From NCBI GenBank assembly GCA_050248955.1, contig JBFWRK010000014.1, forward strand, positions 66,504 through 130,503: a stretch of DNA of 64,000 nt, given 5' to 3'. Both the position numbers and the translations under genes were made by a program. Shown one piece after another: positions 50,303-58,136 of the stretch (position 1 is its first letter; each line of letters opens with the position of its first letter). The notes beneath the pieces are model-generated. The model saw nothing but the letters and a program-made list of their open reading frames with translations. It did no database searches and was not told where the DNA came from. This stretch comes from JBFWRK01 sp050248955. GTDB taxonomy: Bacteria > Actinomycetota > Acidimicrobiia > Acidimicrobiales > Ilumatobacteraceae.

Positions 50303-51156
50303 TCGAACGGCTCCTCGTCCCACCACGGCACGAAGTCGGGCAGGTCTGCCGCTGTCATCGTGAACCGTGGTGCTCGCTTCTCCTTGAACGCGGCGACACC
50401 CTCCTTCACGTCGGGTGACGTGCCCAGGGCGAGCAGCGCCTGTGACTCCAGCCGGTTCGCCGACATCGGGTGCGGCGACCCGAGCTGCCGCCAGAGCAGG
50501 CTGCGCGTCAGGGCCACCGAGACGGCCGATGTGGTGGTCGCGATCTCCCTCGCCACGTCGAGCGCTCTGGGGAGCACCTGATCGGCTGGCACCAGCTCGC
50601 GCACGAGACCGGCATCGAGTGCTTCCGAGGCCGGGAAGATGCGGCCCGTGATGGCCCAGTCCGTCGCACGGGCGATGCCCACCAGCCTCGGCAGGAACCA
50701 CGTCGCGCACGACTCGGGGACGATCCCGCGGCGCGAGAACGGGAGCCCGAACCGGGCCGAACCCGCCCCGATCCGGATGTCCAACGGGAGGATCATCGTC
50801 ACGCCGATGCCGACCGCCGTGCCGTTGATCGCCCCGACCAGTGCCTTGTTCGACGCGAACATCCGCAGCGCCAGCTCACCCCCGACGTCGCGGGTGCCGC
50901 CGCGCAGCGGTTTGAACCCCGCGGCATCCGCTGCGTAACCGCCGCTCGATGCGCTGAGGTCGGTGCCCGCGGAGAAGAACTCGCCGGCACCGGTGAGCAC
51001 GATCACCCTGATGTCATCGTCCGCCTCCGCGCGGCCGAAGGCGTCGATCAGCTCGTCGAGCGTCTGATACGTGACCGTATTGCGCTGCTCGGGCCGATCG
51101 AGGGTGATCGTGAGGACGCGATCGGCCACCTCGTACCGGATCGTCTCGTAGCTCAT
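50299..51156 (-). CDS. Enoyl-CoA hydratase/isomerase family protein
   Basis: A 285-residue crotonase-fold protein with FFSAGTDLSA and NGTAVGIGVTMILPLD. The first hydratase glutamate is absent (GIGVT). A glutamate sits in RRGIVPESCATWFLPRLVG at the second site, a pattern shared with the protein at 36329. It is the first gene of a crotonase/kinase unit. The AGACAGT-N11-ACTGTCT operator lies 16-40 bases upstream of the ATG, overlapping a -10-like TACACT. Confidence 0.88.
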   Translation of the reverse strand: MSYETIRYEVADRVLTITLDRPEQRNTVTYQTLDELIDAFGRAEADDDIRVIVLTGAGEFFSAGTDLSASSGGYAADAAGFKPLRGGTRDVGGELALRMFASNKALVGAINGTAVGIGVTMILPLDIRIGAGSARFGLPFSRRGIVPESCATWFLPRLVGIARATDWAITGRIFPASEALDAGLVRELVPADQVLPRALDVAREIATTTSAVSVALTRSLLWRQLGSPHPMSANRLESQALLALGTSPDVKEGVAAFKEKRAPRFTMTAADLPDFVPWWDEEPFE

Positions 51157-51171
51157 GTGTCGTCTCCTGCG

Positions 51172-51196
51172 AGACAGTGTAATCATTGAACTGTCT
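51172..51196. promoter_or_regulatory. AGACAGT-N11-ACTGTCT operator upstream of the crotonase/kinase genes
   Basis: Perfect seven-base arms (51172-51178 and 51190-51196) with an 11-base spacer. The GACAGT half-site is the same as in the cluster at 52929-52963 next to the neighbouring TetR operon. It overlaps the probable -10 of the crotonase at 51156, so binding would repress it. Confidence 0.6.
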
Positions 51197-51237
51197 GACA
51201 TCGCCGACCGAGCTTCACCGACGATCGGCCGCTCCGC

Positions 51238-51855
51238 TCAGGCCGACTGGTTCGCGCCGAGCTGGTCGAGCCCGGCGAGGCCGGACTCGAGCATCTCGAG
51301 CGCTCGGGTGATCGCGTCGCTCGGGTTGCCACGACCCCCCGAGTCGGCCCAGCGATAGAACTCGACCGTAGCGACCGCACCCATCGCGGTCGCGAGGACC
51401 CGGACGCGCGGATCGGTGGGCGCGACACCCATGCGGAGAGCGAGCCGCTCGACGACCTGCTCGCGCTCGTTGAGGTGCTCACCGTGGGCACGCGCCCGGA
51501 GGGTGGGAGCCTGCGCCATCACGGCCGCGAGCTGTAGCACCCGGTCGCGATCGGCCGGATCGACGTGCGAGGTCGCGCGATAGGCGTTGCGGAGCGCAGT
51601 CACGGCGCCCTCCGAGTCGGGACGCGCATCGAGCGCGTCGAGCAGCCGGCGGTCGAGCCGTCGCGCGAGGTCGAGGATGATGTCGTCCTTCGTCGCGAAG
51701 TACCGGAAGAACGTGCGCTGCGACGTGCCGGCAGCAGCGGCGATGTCGTCGACCGTGACGGCGTCGAAGCCGCTGCTCACGAACAGATCGATCGCGACCC
51801 GAGCGATCTCGTCACGCAGGAGGCGCTTGCGACGGTCGGTGAGCGACTCGATCAC
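51238..51855 (-). CDS. TetR-family transcription regulator of the split kinase/ACAD locus
   Basis: A 205-residue TetR regulator. The helix-turn-helix is VDDIAAAAGTSQRTFFRYFATKD (about residues 34-56) and the rest is helical. It starts with GTG overlapping the kinase stop by four bases (GTGA), so it is read as the second gene of the kinase operon. GACAGT operators lie on both sides: upstream of this operon (52929-52963) and upstream of the next minus-strand operon (51172-51196). An acyl-CoA ligand is a reasonable guess. Confidence 0.9.
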   Translation of the reverse strand: MIESLTDRRKRLLRDEIARVAIDLFVSSGFDAVTVDDIAAAAGTSQRTFFRYFATKDDIILDLARRLDRRLLDALDARPDSEGAVTALRNAYRATSHVDPADRDRVLQLAAVMAQAPTLRARAHGEHLNEREQVVERLALRMGVAPTDPRVRVLATAMGAVATVEFYRWADSGGRGNPSDAITRALEMLESGLAGLDQLGANQSA

Positions 51856-52913
51856 CGTCGCTCACCACGGGCAAAGGCTGCCGCGCCTCGCATCAGGCGG
51901 GGCACGGTGTCGACCATCATGTTCTCCTCGTCGGGGATGCCGGCCGCTCGCTGCCGGGCGAACGTCCCTTCGAGGATGACCGCCAGCTTGAACAGCGCGA
52001 GCGCCTGATAGTAGGGCAGCGCGGAGAGGTCCCGACCGGTCCTCTCGGCGTAGCGCGCTGCCATCTGCGCTCGACTCGGGTATCCCTCGGGGCCTCCGGC
52101 GAGCTCGCTGAGGATCGGCTCTTCCGCCGGCTCGGTCCAGCGGGCCAGCAGGTGCCCGATGTCGAGCAGCGGATCGCCGATCGTGCCGGTGTCCCAGTCG
52201 ACGATCGCGGCGAGGCGAGCGGGTGGGTCGGGAGCGACCATCACGTTGAACGGGCTGTAGTCGCCGTGGATGATGCCCGTCGGGCTCATCGTCGGGCGGT
52301 TGTCCTCCAGCCACGCGGTCAGGAAGTCGATCTCGGGCAGGTCGCGCACGCGGTATCCGTCGAGCTGGCCGAGCCAACGCCGCACCTGACGCTCGAGGAA
52401 GCCCTCCGGCTTGCCCAGTCCCGCGAGGCCACGCGACTCCCAGTCGACACCGGCCAGAGCGGCGACCCCGTCGACGTAGGCCATCCCGAGGTCGAAGCGC
52501 AGCGAGTGATCCGACAGGAACGGTTCGGCGAGCCCGAAGCCCGGCGTGAACCCGTCGACGAGGCCCATGATCATGAACGGCCGTCCGAGCACGTCGACCT
52601 CGGTGCAGTACAGCAGCGGGGTCGGGTGCGGCACGTCGGTGCCCTCGAGCGCCCTCAGGATCCGCCATTCACGCTCGGTGTTCGAGGCGCTCGGGTGGTT
52701 CTTGATCGCGGGTGGCATGCGCAGCACCCAGCGGTGCTCGCCGCGCTGCACCAGGTAGAGCGCGTTCGCGATGCCGGTGGCCGCGCCCATGCGATCGGCG
52801 ACGAGCGGGTGCCCTGCCCCGTCCAGCCGGTCGCCGATCCAGGCCGCGAGGGCGTCGGTGTCGACCTGCTCGGCGTCGACATCGGGCTGGTGGTCGATCG
52901 GTTCGTCGGGCAC
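51852..52913 (-). CDS. APH-type kinase, ACAD10/11 N-domain or LvaA-like
   Basis: A 353-residue kinase-fold protein. The ATP lobe has GIANALYLVQR and WVLRMPP, and NTEREWRILRAL follows. The catalytic loop is HGDYSPFNVM and the metal site is IVDWDTGTIGDPLLDIGHLL. The layout and the EWRILRALEGTDVPHP segment match the kinase domain of ACAD10/ACAD11 and LvaA. Those phosphorylate the hydroxyl of 4-hydroxyacyl-CoA so that an ACAD-fold partner can remove it. The ACAD10/11-type dehydrogenase gene is its divergent neighbour at 52970. GTG start. Function is inferred from homology and pairing. Confidence 0.85.
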   Translation of the reverse strand: MPDEPIDHQPDVDAEQVDTDALAAWIGDRLDGAGHPLVADRMGAATGIANALYLVQRGEHRWVLRMPPAIKNHPSASNTEREWRILRALEGTDVPHPTPLLYCTEVDVLGRPFMIMGLVDGFTPGFGLAEPFLSDHSLRFDLGMAYVDGVAALAGVDWESRGLAGLGKPEGFLERQVRRWLGQLDGYRVRDLPEIDFLTAWLEDNRPTMSPTGIIHGDYSPFNVMVAPDPPARLAAIVDWDTGTIGDPLLDIGHLLARWTEPAEEPILSELAGGPEGYPSRAQMAARYAERTGRDLSALPYYQALALFKLAVILEGTFARQRAAGIPDEENMMVDTVPRLMRGAAAFARGERR

Positions 52914-52928
52914 GTGACGCAGCGTATG

Positions 52929-52963
52929 GACACTTGACAGTGACTGTCAACACTGTCAGTGTC
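52929..52963. promoter_or_regulatory. Cluster of GACAGT half-sites between kinase/TetR and ACAD genes
   Basis: It contains the perfect palindrome TTGACAGTGACTGTCAA (52934-52950) and a further inverted half-site ACTGTCA (52952-52958), framed by GACAC and GTGTC. TTGACA here can act as the -35 of the ACAD promoter, with 17 bases to CAGTGT and seven more to the GTG at 52970. On the minus strand another TTGACA lies upstream of the kinase. A TetR dimer here would shut both promoters. Confidence 0.7.
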
Positions 52964-52969
52964 ACGCAC

Positions 52970-54208
52970 GTGATCGACTTCGAGCTCCCCGACGACATCA
53001 AGGCGTTGCGCGCCACGGTGGCGGCCTTCGTCGACGACGTCGTGCGGCCCGCCGAGTCCCAGATCAACACCCGCCCGTTCAAGGACATCGTCCGCGACTT
53101 GCAGGGCCAGGCGCGCAGCGCCGGGCTCTGGTGCCCGTTCATCCCGAAGGAGTACGGCGGGATGGGCCTCGGTCACCTCGCCAACGCGATCGTGCAGATC
53201 GAGGTCGGGCGATCGTTCTCGGGGCTGGGCGCCTGGGCCTTGAACTGCATGGGTCCGCAGGACGCGACGATGCTCACGCTTGCCGAATACGGCACCGACG
53301 AGCAGAAGGAGCGGTACCTCGTCCCGCTGGTGAACGGCGACCTGCGGATCTGCTTCTCGATGACCGAGCGCGCGGCCGGCGCCGACGCGACCGGTATGAA
53401 GACCGCTGCCGTCATGGACGGCGACAACTGGGTCCTCAACGGCGAGAAGTGGTTCTCGTCCGGCGCCAGCGTCTCGGACGTCGCGCTCGTGATGGCCAAG
53501 ACCAATCCCGACGCGCCACGCCACCAGCAGTTCTCGACGTTCCTGGTCGAGCTGCCCAACCCCGGCTATCGGATCGTGCGCGACATCCCCGTGTGGGGCG
53601 AGGAGTTCGCGCCGAGCTTCGAGGGCGAGCAGACGATGGGCCACGCCGAGGTCAGGATCGAGGATCTGGTGGTACCTGCCGCCAGCATCGTCGGTGGCCT
53701 CGGCAATGGGTTCACGATGGGCCAGCACCGGTTGGGCTACGGCCGCCTCCGCCACGGGATGTGGAGCATCGCCAAGGCACAGGCGGCCCTCGACCTCGCC
53801 ACGGGTTGGGCGATCGAGCGGCAGACGTTCGGCCAGCGCGTCGCCGACCGCCAGGGCATCACCTGGATGCTCAGTGACTGCGCCGAGAAGATCTACCTCA
53901 CCCGGCTGATGGTGCTCCACCTCGCGTGGAAGATGGAGACCGGCAAGGACCTCCGCACCGAGAACTCGATCGCGAAGACCTACATCGCCAACATGCTCTG
54001 CGAGGTCATCGACACCGCGATCCAGATCCACGGTGCGCTCGGCCTCACGCACGACGTCCCGCTCGTGCACTGGTACTCGCACGCCCGCGCCAACCGGATC
54101 ATCGACGGGCCAGACGAGGTCCACCGGTGGACCGTCGGCCGGTCGGTCGTCAAGGCGTACGAGCGTGACGGCACCACCGCCGCCGTCACCGGCGGCGACC
54201 TCTTCTGA
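52970..54208 (+). CDS. Acyl-CoA dehydrogenase of the ACAD10/11 (LvaC-like) type
   Basis: A 412-residue ACAD-fold protein. Unlike the other ACADs here it has MTERAAGADATGM, LNGEKWFSSG, APRHQQFSTFLV, LGYGRLRHGMWSIAKAQAAL and a C-terminus with IQIHGALGLTHDVPLVHW and GPDEVHRWTVGR. These match the dehydrogenase domain of ACAD10/ACAD11 and of LvaC, which act on phosphorylated 4-hydroxyacyl-CoA. The start is GTG 52970, seven bases after a possible -10, so the message is probably leaderless. It diverges from the kinase gene under a shared operator. Confidence 0.88.
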   Translation: MIDFELPDDIKALRATVAAFVDDVVRPAESQINTRPFKDIVRDLQGQARSAGLWCPFIPKEYGGMGLGHLANAIVQIEVGRSFSGLGAWALNCMGPQDATMLTLAEYGTDEQKERYLVPLVNGDLRICFSMTERAAGADATGMKTAAVMDGDNWVLNGEKWFSSGASVSDVALVMAKTNPDAPRHQQFSTFLVELPNPGYRIVRDIPVWGEEFAPSFEGEQTMGHAEVRIEDLVVPAASIVGGLGNGFTMGQHRLGYGRLRHGMWSIAKAQAALDLATGWAIERQTFGQRVADRQGITWMLSDCAEKIYLTRLMVLHLAWKMETGKDLRTENSIAKTYIANMLCEVIDTAIQIHGALGLTHDVPLVHWYSHARANRIIDGPDEVHRWTVGRSVVKAYERDGTTAAVTGGDLF

Positions 54209-54292
54209 GGCCGGCCCGAGTGCTCCGACGAACCTGAACCCGGCAGCGGGCGCGCTGCGCTCACTCGGCGGCGTCGGCCGCCTCGTACCCGA

Positions 54293-55546
54293 TCACCAGA
54301 CGAGCGGGAGCCGGTGCGGCGCCCGCGGGTTGCCGCTGTAGACCAACTCGGTACCCGGTGCGATCTCGTAGTTCGGGATCCGCTCGTGCCACACCTGCAT
54401 GGCCACGACCATCTCGATGCGAGCCAGGTGCGAGCCCAGGCAGCGATGGAAGCCACTGGCGAAGCCGATGTGCCGGTTCGGCGCGCGATCGAAGTCGACG
54501 TCGAGCGGCGAGGGGAACACGTCGGGGTCGACGTTCGCCGCCGCCCACGAGACGCCTACCAGCGCTCCGGCCGGCAGCGTGGCGCCGGACGGCACGGTGA
54601 GCTCGCTCATCAGGATCCGGCTGCCCTCGGTGACCGGCGACTCGATCCGCATCAGCTCCTCGATCGCGCTCGGCCAGCCCGACGGGTCGGCCACGAGCCG
54701 GGCGCGCTGCTCGGGGTGACGCGCGAGGTGGCTGAGGAAGCAGGCGAGGCTCGCTGCCACGGTGTCGAGCCCGGCGATGACGAGCAGGCCCAGGATGTCG
54801 AGGATCTCGGTGCGGTTCAGGCGGTGCCCGTCGACCTCGGTGGTCAGCAGCAACCCGATCAAGTCGTCGCCAGGGTCCCCCGCGGCTTCGCGCTGGTCGA
54901 GCGAGGTGTTGAAGTACTGCTGGATCCAGGTGATCGCTTCGAGGCGGCGCTCGACCTGCTCCGCCGGTGGGATCTCGCGCAGCTCCTCGTTGCCCAGGAT
55001 GAGGTTCTTGAACCGGAGGAAGTCGGAGAGCTCGTCGGTCGGGAGCCCGAGGATCGTGAGGAAGATCGTCGACGGGAGCGGCTCCGCCCAACCACGGTAG
55101 GCGTCGGCCTGACCGGCGTCGACGAAGCCGTCGATCAACTCGTTCGCAAGCTCGCGGATCTGTGGGGCGAGCGGCTCGACCTGCTTCGGTGCGAACACCG
55201 GGTCGAGCAGCTTGCGGTACTTGCGGTGCTCCTCGCCGTCGAGACCGAGCGGGATCGCGGGCCGCGTGCTACCGAGGTACTTGGCGCTCTGACGCGTGTC
55301 GGGGTGGCGGTTGACGTAGAGGACGTCCTCCATCTTGAGCAGCTGGTACACGTCGGCCTCGGCGTCGAACACGACCGGCGATCGATCCATCAGGTCGAGG
55401 TAGAACTGCTGCGGGCAGGCGGACCCGCGGGGCCCGTCGCCCCCGGCGTTGTGCCACACCTGTGCAAGCCGGACGACCCGCTCGGCGAACGCCATCTGCT
55501 CTGCCTGGATCCCAGCAGCCGAGGCTTGTGCCAGCTGGTCGGTCAT
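54293..55546 (-). CDS. Cytochrome P450
   Basis: A 417-residue P450. I-helix IAGLDTVAAS, K-helix EELMRIESP, heme loop FASGFHRCLG with the cysteine ligand at residue 369. It is a close paralogue of the P450 at 23995, with long stretches of near identity in the B-C and I-helix regions (for example RPAIPLGLDG, EPLPSTIFL, FLRFKNL). The ATG follows a run of seven G, an unusually strong ribosome site. It is convergent with the ACAD gene and diverges from the ligase gene at 55666. Confidence 0.95.
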   Translation of the reverse strand: MTDQLAQASAAGIQAEQMAFAERVVRLAQVWHNAGGDGPRGSACPQQFYLDLMDRSPVVFDAEADVYQLLKMEDVLYVNRHPDTRQSAKYLGSTRPAIPLGLDGEEHRKYRKLLDPVFAPKQVEPLAPQIRELANELIDGFVDAGQADAYRGWAEPLPSTIFLTILGLPTDELSDFLRFKNLILGNEELREIPPAEQVERRLEAITWIQQYFNTSLDQREAAGDPGDDLIGLLLTTEVDGHRLNRTEILDILGLLVIAGLDTVAASLACFLSHLARHPEQRARLVADPSGWPSAIEELMRIESPVTEGSRILMSELTVPSGATLPAGALVGVSWAAANVDPDVFPSPLDVDFDRAPNRHIGFASGFHRCLGSHLARIEMVVAMQVWHERIPNYEIAPGTELVYSGNPRAPHRLPLVW

Positions 55547-55651
55547 GTGCACCCCCCCGATGCGGTTGCTCACCCGGCAACCTCGTCCAATCGTACAACG
55601 GTTTCGCACCGCGCTGTCAGTGTGGCCTGCTCCCATCAGGTAGATCAATCG

Positions 55652-55657
55652 TAGGAT
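55652..55657 (+). promoter_or_regulatory. Candidate -10 box of the ligase gene
   Basis: TAGGAT is followed by eight bases and the ATG at 55666, with no ribosome site, consistent with a leaderless transcript. In the same 119-base gap ACAACGGTTT (55594-55603) and a CTGTCAGTGT half-site (55614-55623) are present. Confidence 0.35.
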
Positions 55658-55665
55658 CGTGCTCG

Positions 55666-57105
55666 ATGGACGATCCAGTGACCTGGCTGGCGCTGTACGG
55701 GCGGCGGGCTGACGACGACTCACCGGCCGTCGTCGGCGAATCGGAGCACCTGACGTCGCGCGAGCTGACCCGTCTCGCGGCCGGAGCCGCGGACTGGCTC
55801 GACTCGATCGGCGTGCCGCCCGCGCGGCCAGTCGCGGCGCTGGTGTCCACGACGGTCGAGGCGTTCGCGCTCGCGGTCGCCGGCGCCGCCACCCACCGAC
55901 CGCTCGCACCCCTGGGTCCGCGCCTCACGGCGACCGAGCTGCGCGCCGCGCTCCTCCCGCTCGCCCCGTCGGTGGTGGTCGCCGAGCCGGGCGCGGCCGA
56001 CCTGGCCCGCGAAGCCGCCGGAGCACTCGGCATCCGGGTCGAGGTGCACCCCGAGCTCCAACCGTCGGGACGACCGTTGTCGTACGAGGCCGATCCGCTC
56101 GAACCGGCGGCGATCCTCCACACCTCGGGCACGTCGGGACAACCGAAGCCGGTCCCCTACCCGCACGGGCGGCTCGCGCTCCGCGCCCGCGTGAACGCCG
56201 GATTGCTCGGGCTCGGTCCCGGCTCGATCTATGCCACCGCATCGCCGTTCCACCACATTGCCGGGTTGGGGATGCTGTTCGTTGCGTTGGGGTCGGGTGC
56301 GGCGCTCTGCCCGCTCCCGCGGTTCACCGTCGACTCGTGGGCCGAGGTGATCGGGCGTGGTACGACGCACGCCCTCCTGGTGCCGTCGATGGTGGAGCAG
56401 CTGCTCGATCAGGACCGTCTGGTCCGCGGCGATCTGCGATGCCTGCAGTACGGGGCATCGCGCATCGATCCGGGCACCCTGCGCCGGCTGCTCGCCGCTC
56501 TCCCGGACGTCGACCTCGTCCAGATCTACGGCCAGACGGAGGGCAGTCCGATCACGGCGCTCACCCTCGACGACCATCGGCGCGCCGCTGCAGGGGACGA
56601 CCGGCTCCTCGCGTCGGCCGGACGGGCCGCACCGGGCGTCGAGCTGATCATCCACGCGCCCGACGCCGGCGGTGTCGGCGAGGTGTGGGCGCGCGCCGCG
56701 CATCTCATGAAGCCCGACCCCGACGGCTGGCTCCGCACGGGCGACCTCGGGCGACTCGACGCCGAGGGCTACCTCACGCTCTCCGGCCGCACGGGCGACA
56801 TGATCATCCGCGGCGGCGAGAACGTGTACCCGGCCGAGGTCGAGGACGTCGTGCGCGCGCTGCCCGGCGTCGCCGATGTGGCCGTGGTCGGCCTGCCCGA
56901 CCAGCGGCTCGGGCAACTCGTCGCTGCGTTCGTCGTCCCCGCGGATCGCGATGCGCCGCTCGATCCCGACGAGCTCCGCGCCGCGACCCGGCACGTGCTC
57001 GCGGGGTTCAAGGTGCCCGAGCGCTGGGAGTTCCTCGACGAGCTCCCCCGCAACGCCACCGGCAAGGTGCTCAAGCGGGCACTGGCGCCCACGGAACCGG
57101 CCTGA
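55666..57105 (+). CDS. AMP-dependent acyl-CoA ligase (short form)
   Basis: A 479-residue ANL ligase, shorter than the usual 500-550. Motifs are HTSGTSGQPKPVPYPHG, YGQTEGSP, RTGDLGRLDAEGYLTLSGR, DMIIRGGENVYPAEVE and PRNATGKVLKR with the catalytic lysine. All catalytic elements are present; the N-terminal domain is compact. It should activate a carboxylic acid for the downstream racemase and ACAD genes. It is convergent with the luciferase-like gene at 57118, with 12 bases between. Confidence 0.93.
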   Translation: MDDPVTWLALYGRRADDDSPAVVGESEHLTSRELTRLAAGAADWLDSIGVPPARPVAALVSTTVEAFALAVAGAATHRPLAPLGPRLTATELRAALLPLAPSVVVAEPGAADLAREAAGALGIRVEVHPELQPSGRPLSYEADPLEPAAILHTSGTSGQPKPVPYPHGRLALRARVNAGLLGLGPGSIYATASPFHHIAGLGMLFVALGSGAALCPLPRFTVDSWAEVIGRGTTHALLVPSMVEQLLDQDRLVRGDLRCLQYGASRIDPGTLRRLLAALPDVDLVQIYGQTEGSPITALTLDDHRRAAAGDDRLLASAGRAAPGVELIIHAPDAGGVGEVWARAAHLMKPDPDGWLRTGDLGRLDAEGYLTLSGRTGDMIIRGGENVYPAEVEDVVRALPGVADVAVVGLPDQRLGQLVAAFVVPADRDAPLDPDELRAATRHVLAGFKVPERWEFLDELPRNATGKVLKRALAPTEPA

Positions 57106-57117
57106 TGCGCGAGCCGG

Positions 57118-58083
57118 TCACGTACCGGCGAGCGCTGCCACGATCGGGGCGAGCGACTCGATGTCCTTCGGGGCGAAGCCGGCATCGAGCTGGATGCAGC
57201 TGATGCCGAACTGCTCGCGGCGGGCGACCAGCAGGTCCGTGATCTGATCGACGGTCCCGACGAGCACCGCGGGCGACGACGACAGCAGCGCCGGGTCGAC
57301 ATCGCTGCGCATCGCGACCTTGGCGAGGAACTCGTCGGCTTCACTGCTCGTCGCCGTCACGCGCACGAGCCAGTGGTTCATCTCGATCCGGACGTCGTCG
57401 GCTGCTCGCCCCGCCGCGGTCGCGGCCTCGCGCACCCAGCCGATCTTCTCGGCGACGCGCTCGGCGGTCTGGCCGACGATCGCGTGGCGACCGAGCGCGC
57501 CCGCACCGAGGCTGGCGAGCACGCCGACGATCTGAGCGTGACGGCCGGCAATGCCCAGCACACGCGGGCTGCCGCCACCCACGAACAACGGCAGCGGGCG
57601 CTGCACGGTCGCGGGCAGCAGTTCGAGATCCACCTGGTAGTGCTCGCCGACGTGCGTGAACCGACCGCCGGCGAGCAGGCCGGTGATCACCCGGATCGCC
57701 TCCTCCAGTCGGCCGACGCGCACGCCGGCGGGGTCGAGCTGGATGCCCGCCGCGTCGTAGTCGCTGCGCATCCAACCGGCGCCGAGCCCGAGCGTGAAGC
57801 GGCCGTTCGAGACCACATCGAGCGAGGCCGCCATGCGCGCGGTGAGCACCGGGTGGCGATAGTCGTTGCAGAGGACGCCCGTCTGCAGCCGGATCGACGT
57901 CGTCGCAGCAGCGGCCGCGGTGAGCGCCACCATCGGCTCGAGGTCGTAGCCGTCGGTGAAGTGGTCGGCCACGACGACCGCGGCGAAGCCCATGTCCTCG
58001 ATCCGACGCAGCTCGTCGGTCCACGCGCTGACGGACTCGATGCGGGTCGGCGCGGAGACCGCGAACTCGAACGGGTGCGTCAC
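57118..58083 (-). CDS. F420-dependent luciferase-like oxidoreductase (TIGR03621-like)
   Basis: A 321-residue luciferase-superfamily protein with FAVVVADHFTDGYDLEPMVA, SIRLQTGVLCNDYRHPVLTA, SNGRFTLGLGAGWMRSDYDAAG and PLFVGGGSPRVLGIAG. The GAGWMRSDYDAAGI segment is characteristic of an F420-dependent mycobacterial-type subfamily. It starts with GTG behind GGAGG and diverges from the racemase gene across an AATCA-N6-CGATT element. Confidence 0.88.
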   Translation of the reverse strand: MTHPFEFAVSAPTRIESVSAWTDELRRIEDMGFAAVVVADHFTDGYDLEPMVALTAAAAATTSIRLQTGVLCNDYRHPVLTARMAASLDVVSNGRFTLGLGAGWMRSDYDAAGIQLDPAGVRVGRLEEAIRVITGLLAGGRFTHVGEHYQVDLELLPATVQRPLPLFVGGGSPRVLGIAGRHAQIVGVLASLGAGALGRHAIVGQTAERVAEKIGWVREAATAAGRAADDVRIEMNHWLVRVTATSSEADEFLAKVAMRSDVDPALLSSSPAVLVGTVDQITDLLVARREQFGISCIQLDAGFAPKDIESLAPIVAALAGT

Positions 58084-58106
58084 GGCGGGCCTCCAAGGAG
58101 CAGCCG

Positions 58107-58122
58107 AATCAGTGCAACGATT
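58107..58122. promoter_or_regulatory. AATCA-N6-CGATT element in a divergent promoter
   Basis: AATCA-GTGCAA-CGATT, a one-mismatch version of the repeats at 40804 and 46924. TACTCT at its right edge lies nine bases before the ATG at 58137 and could be the -10 of the racemase gene. Confidence 0.35.
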
Positions 58123-58136
58123 ACTCTCGGCGAACT

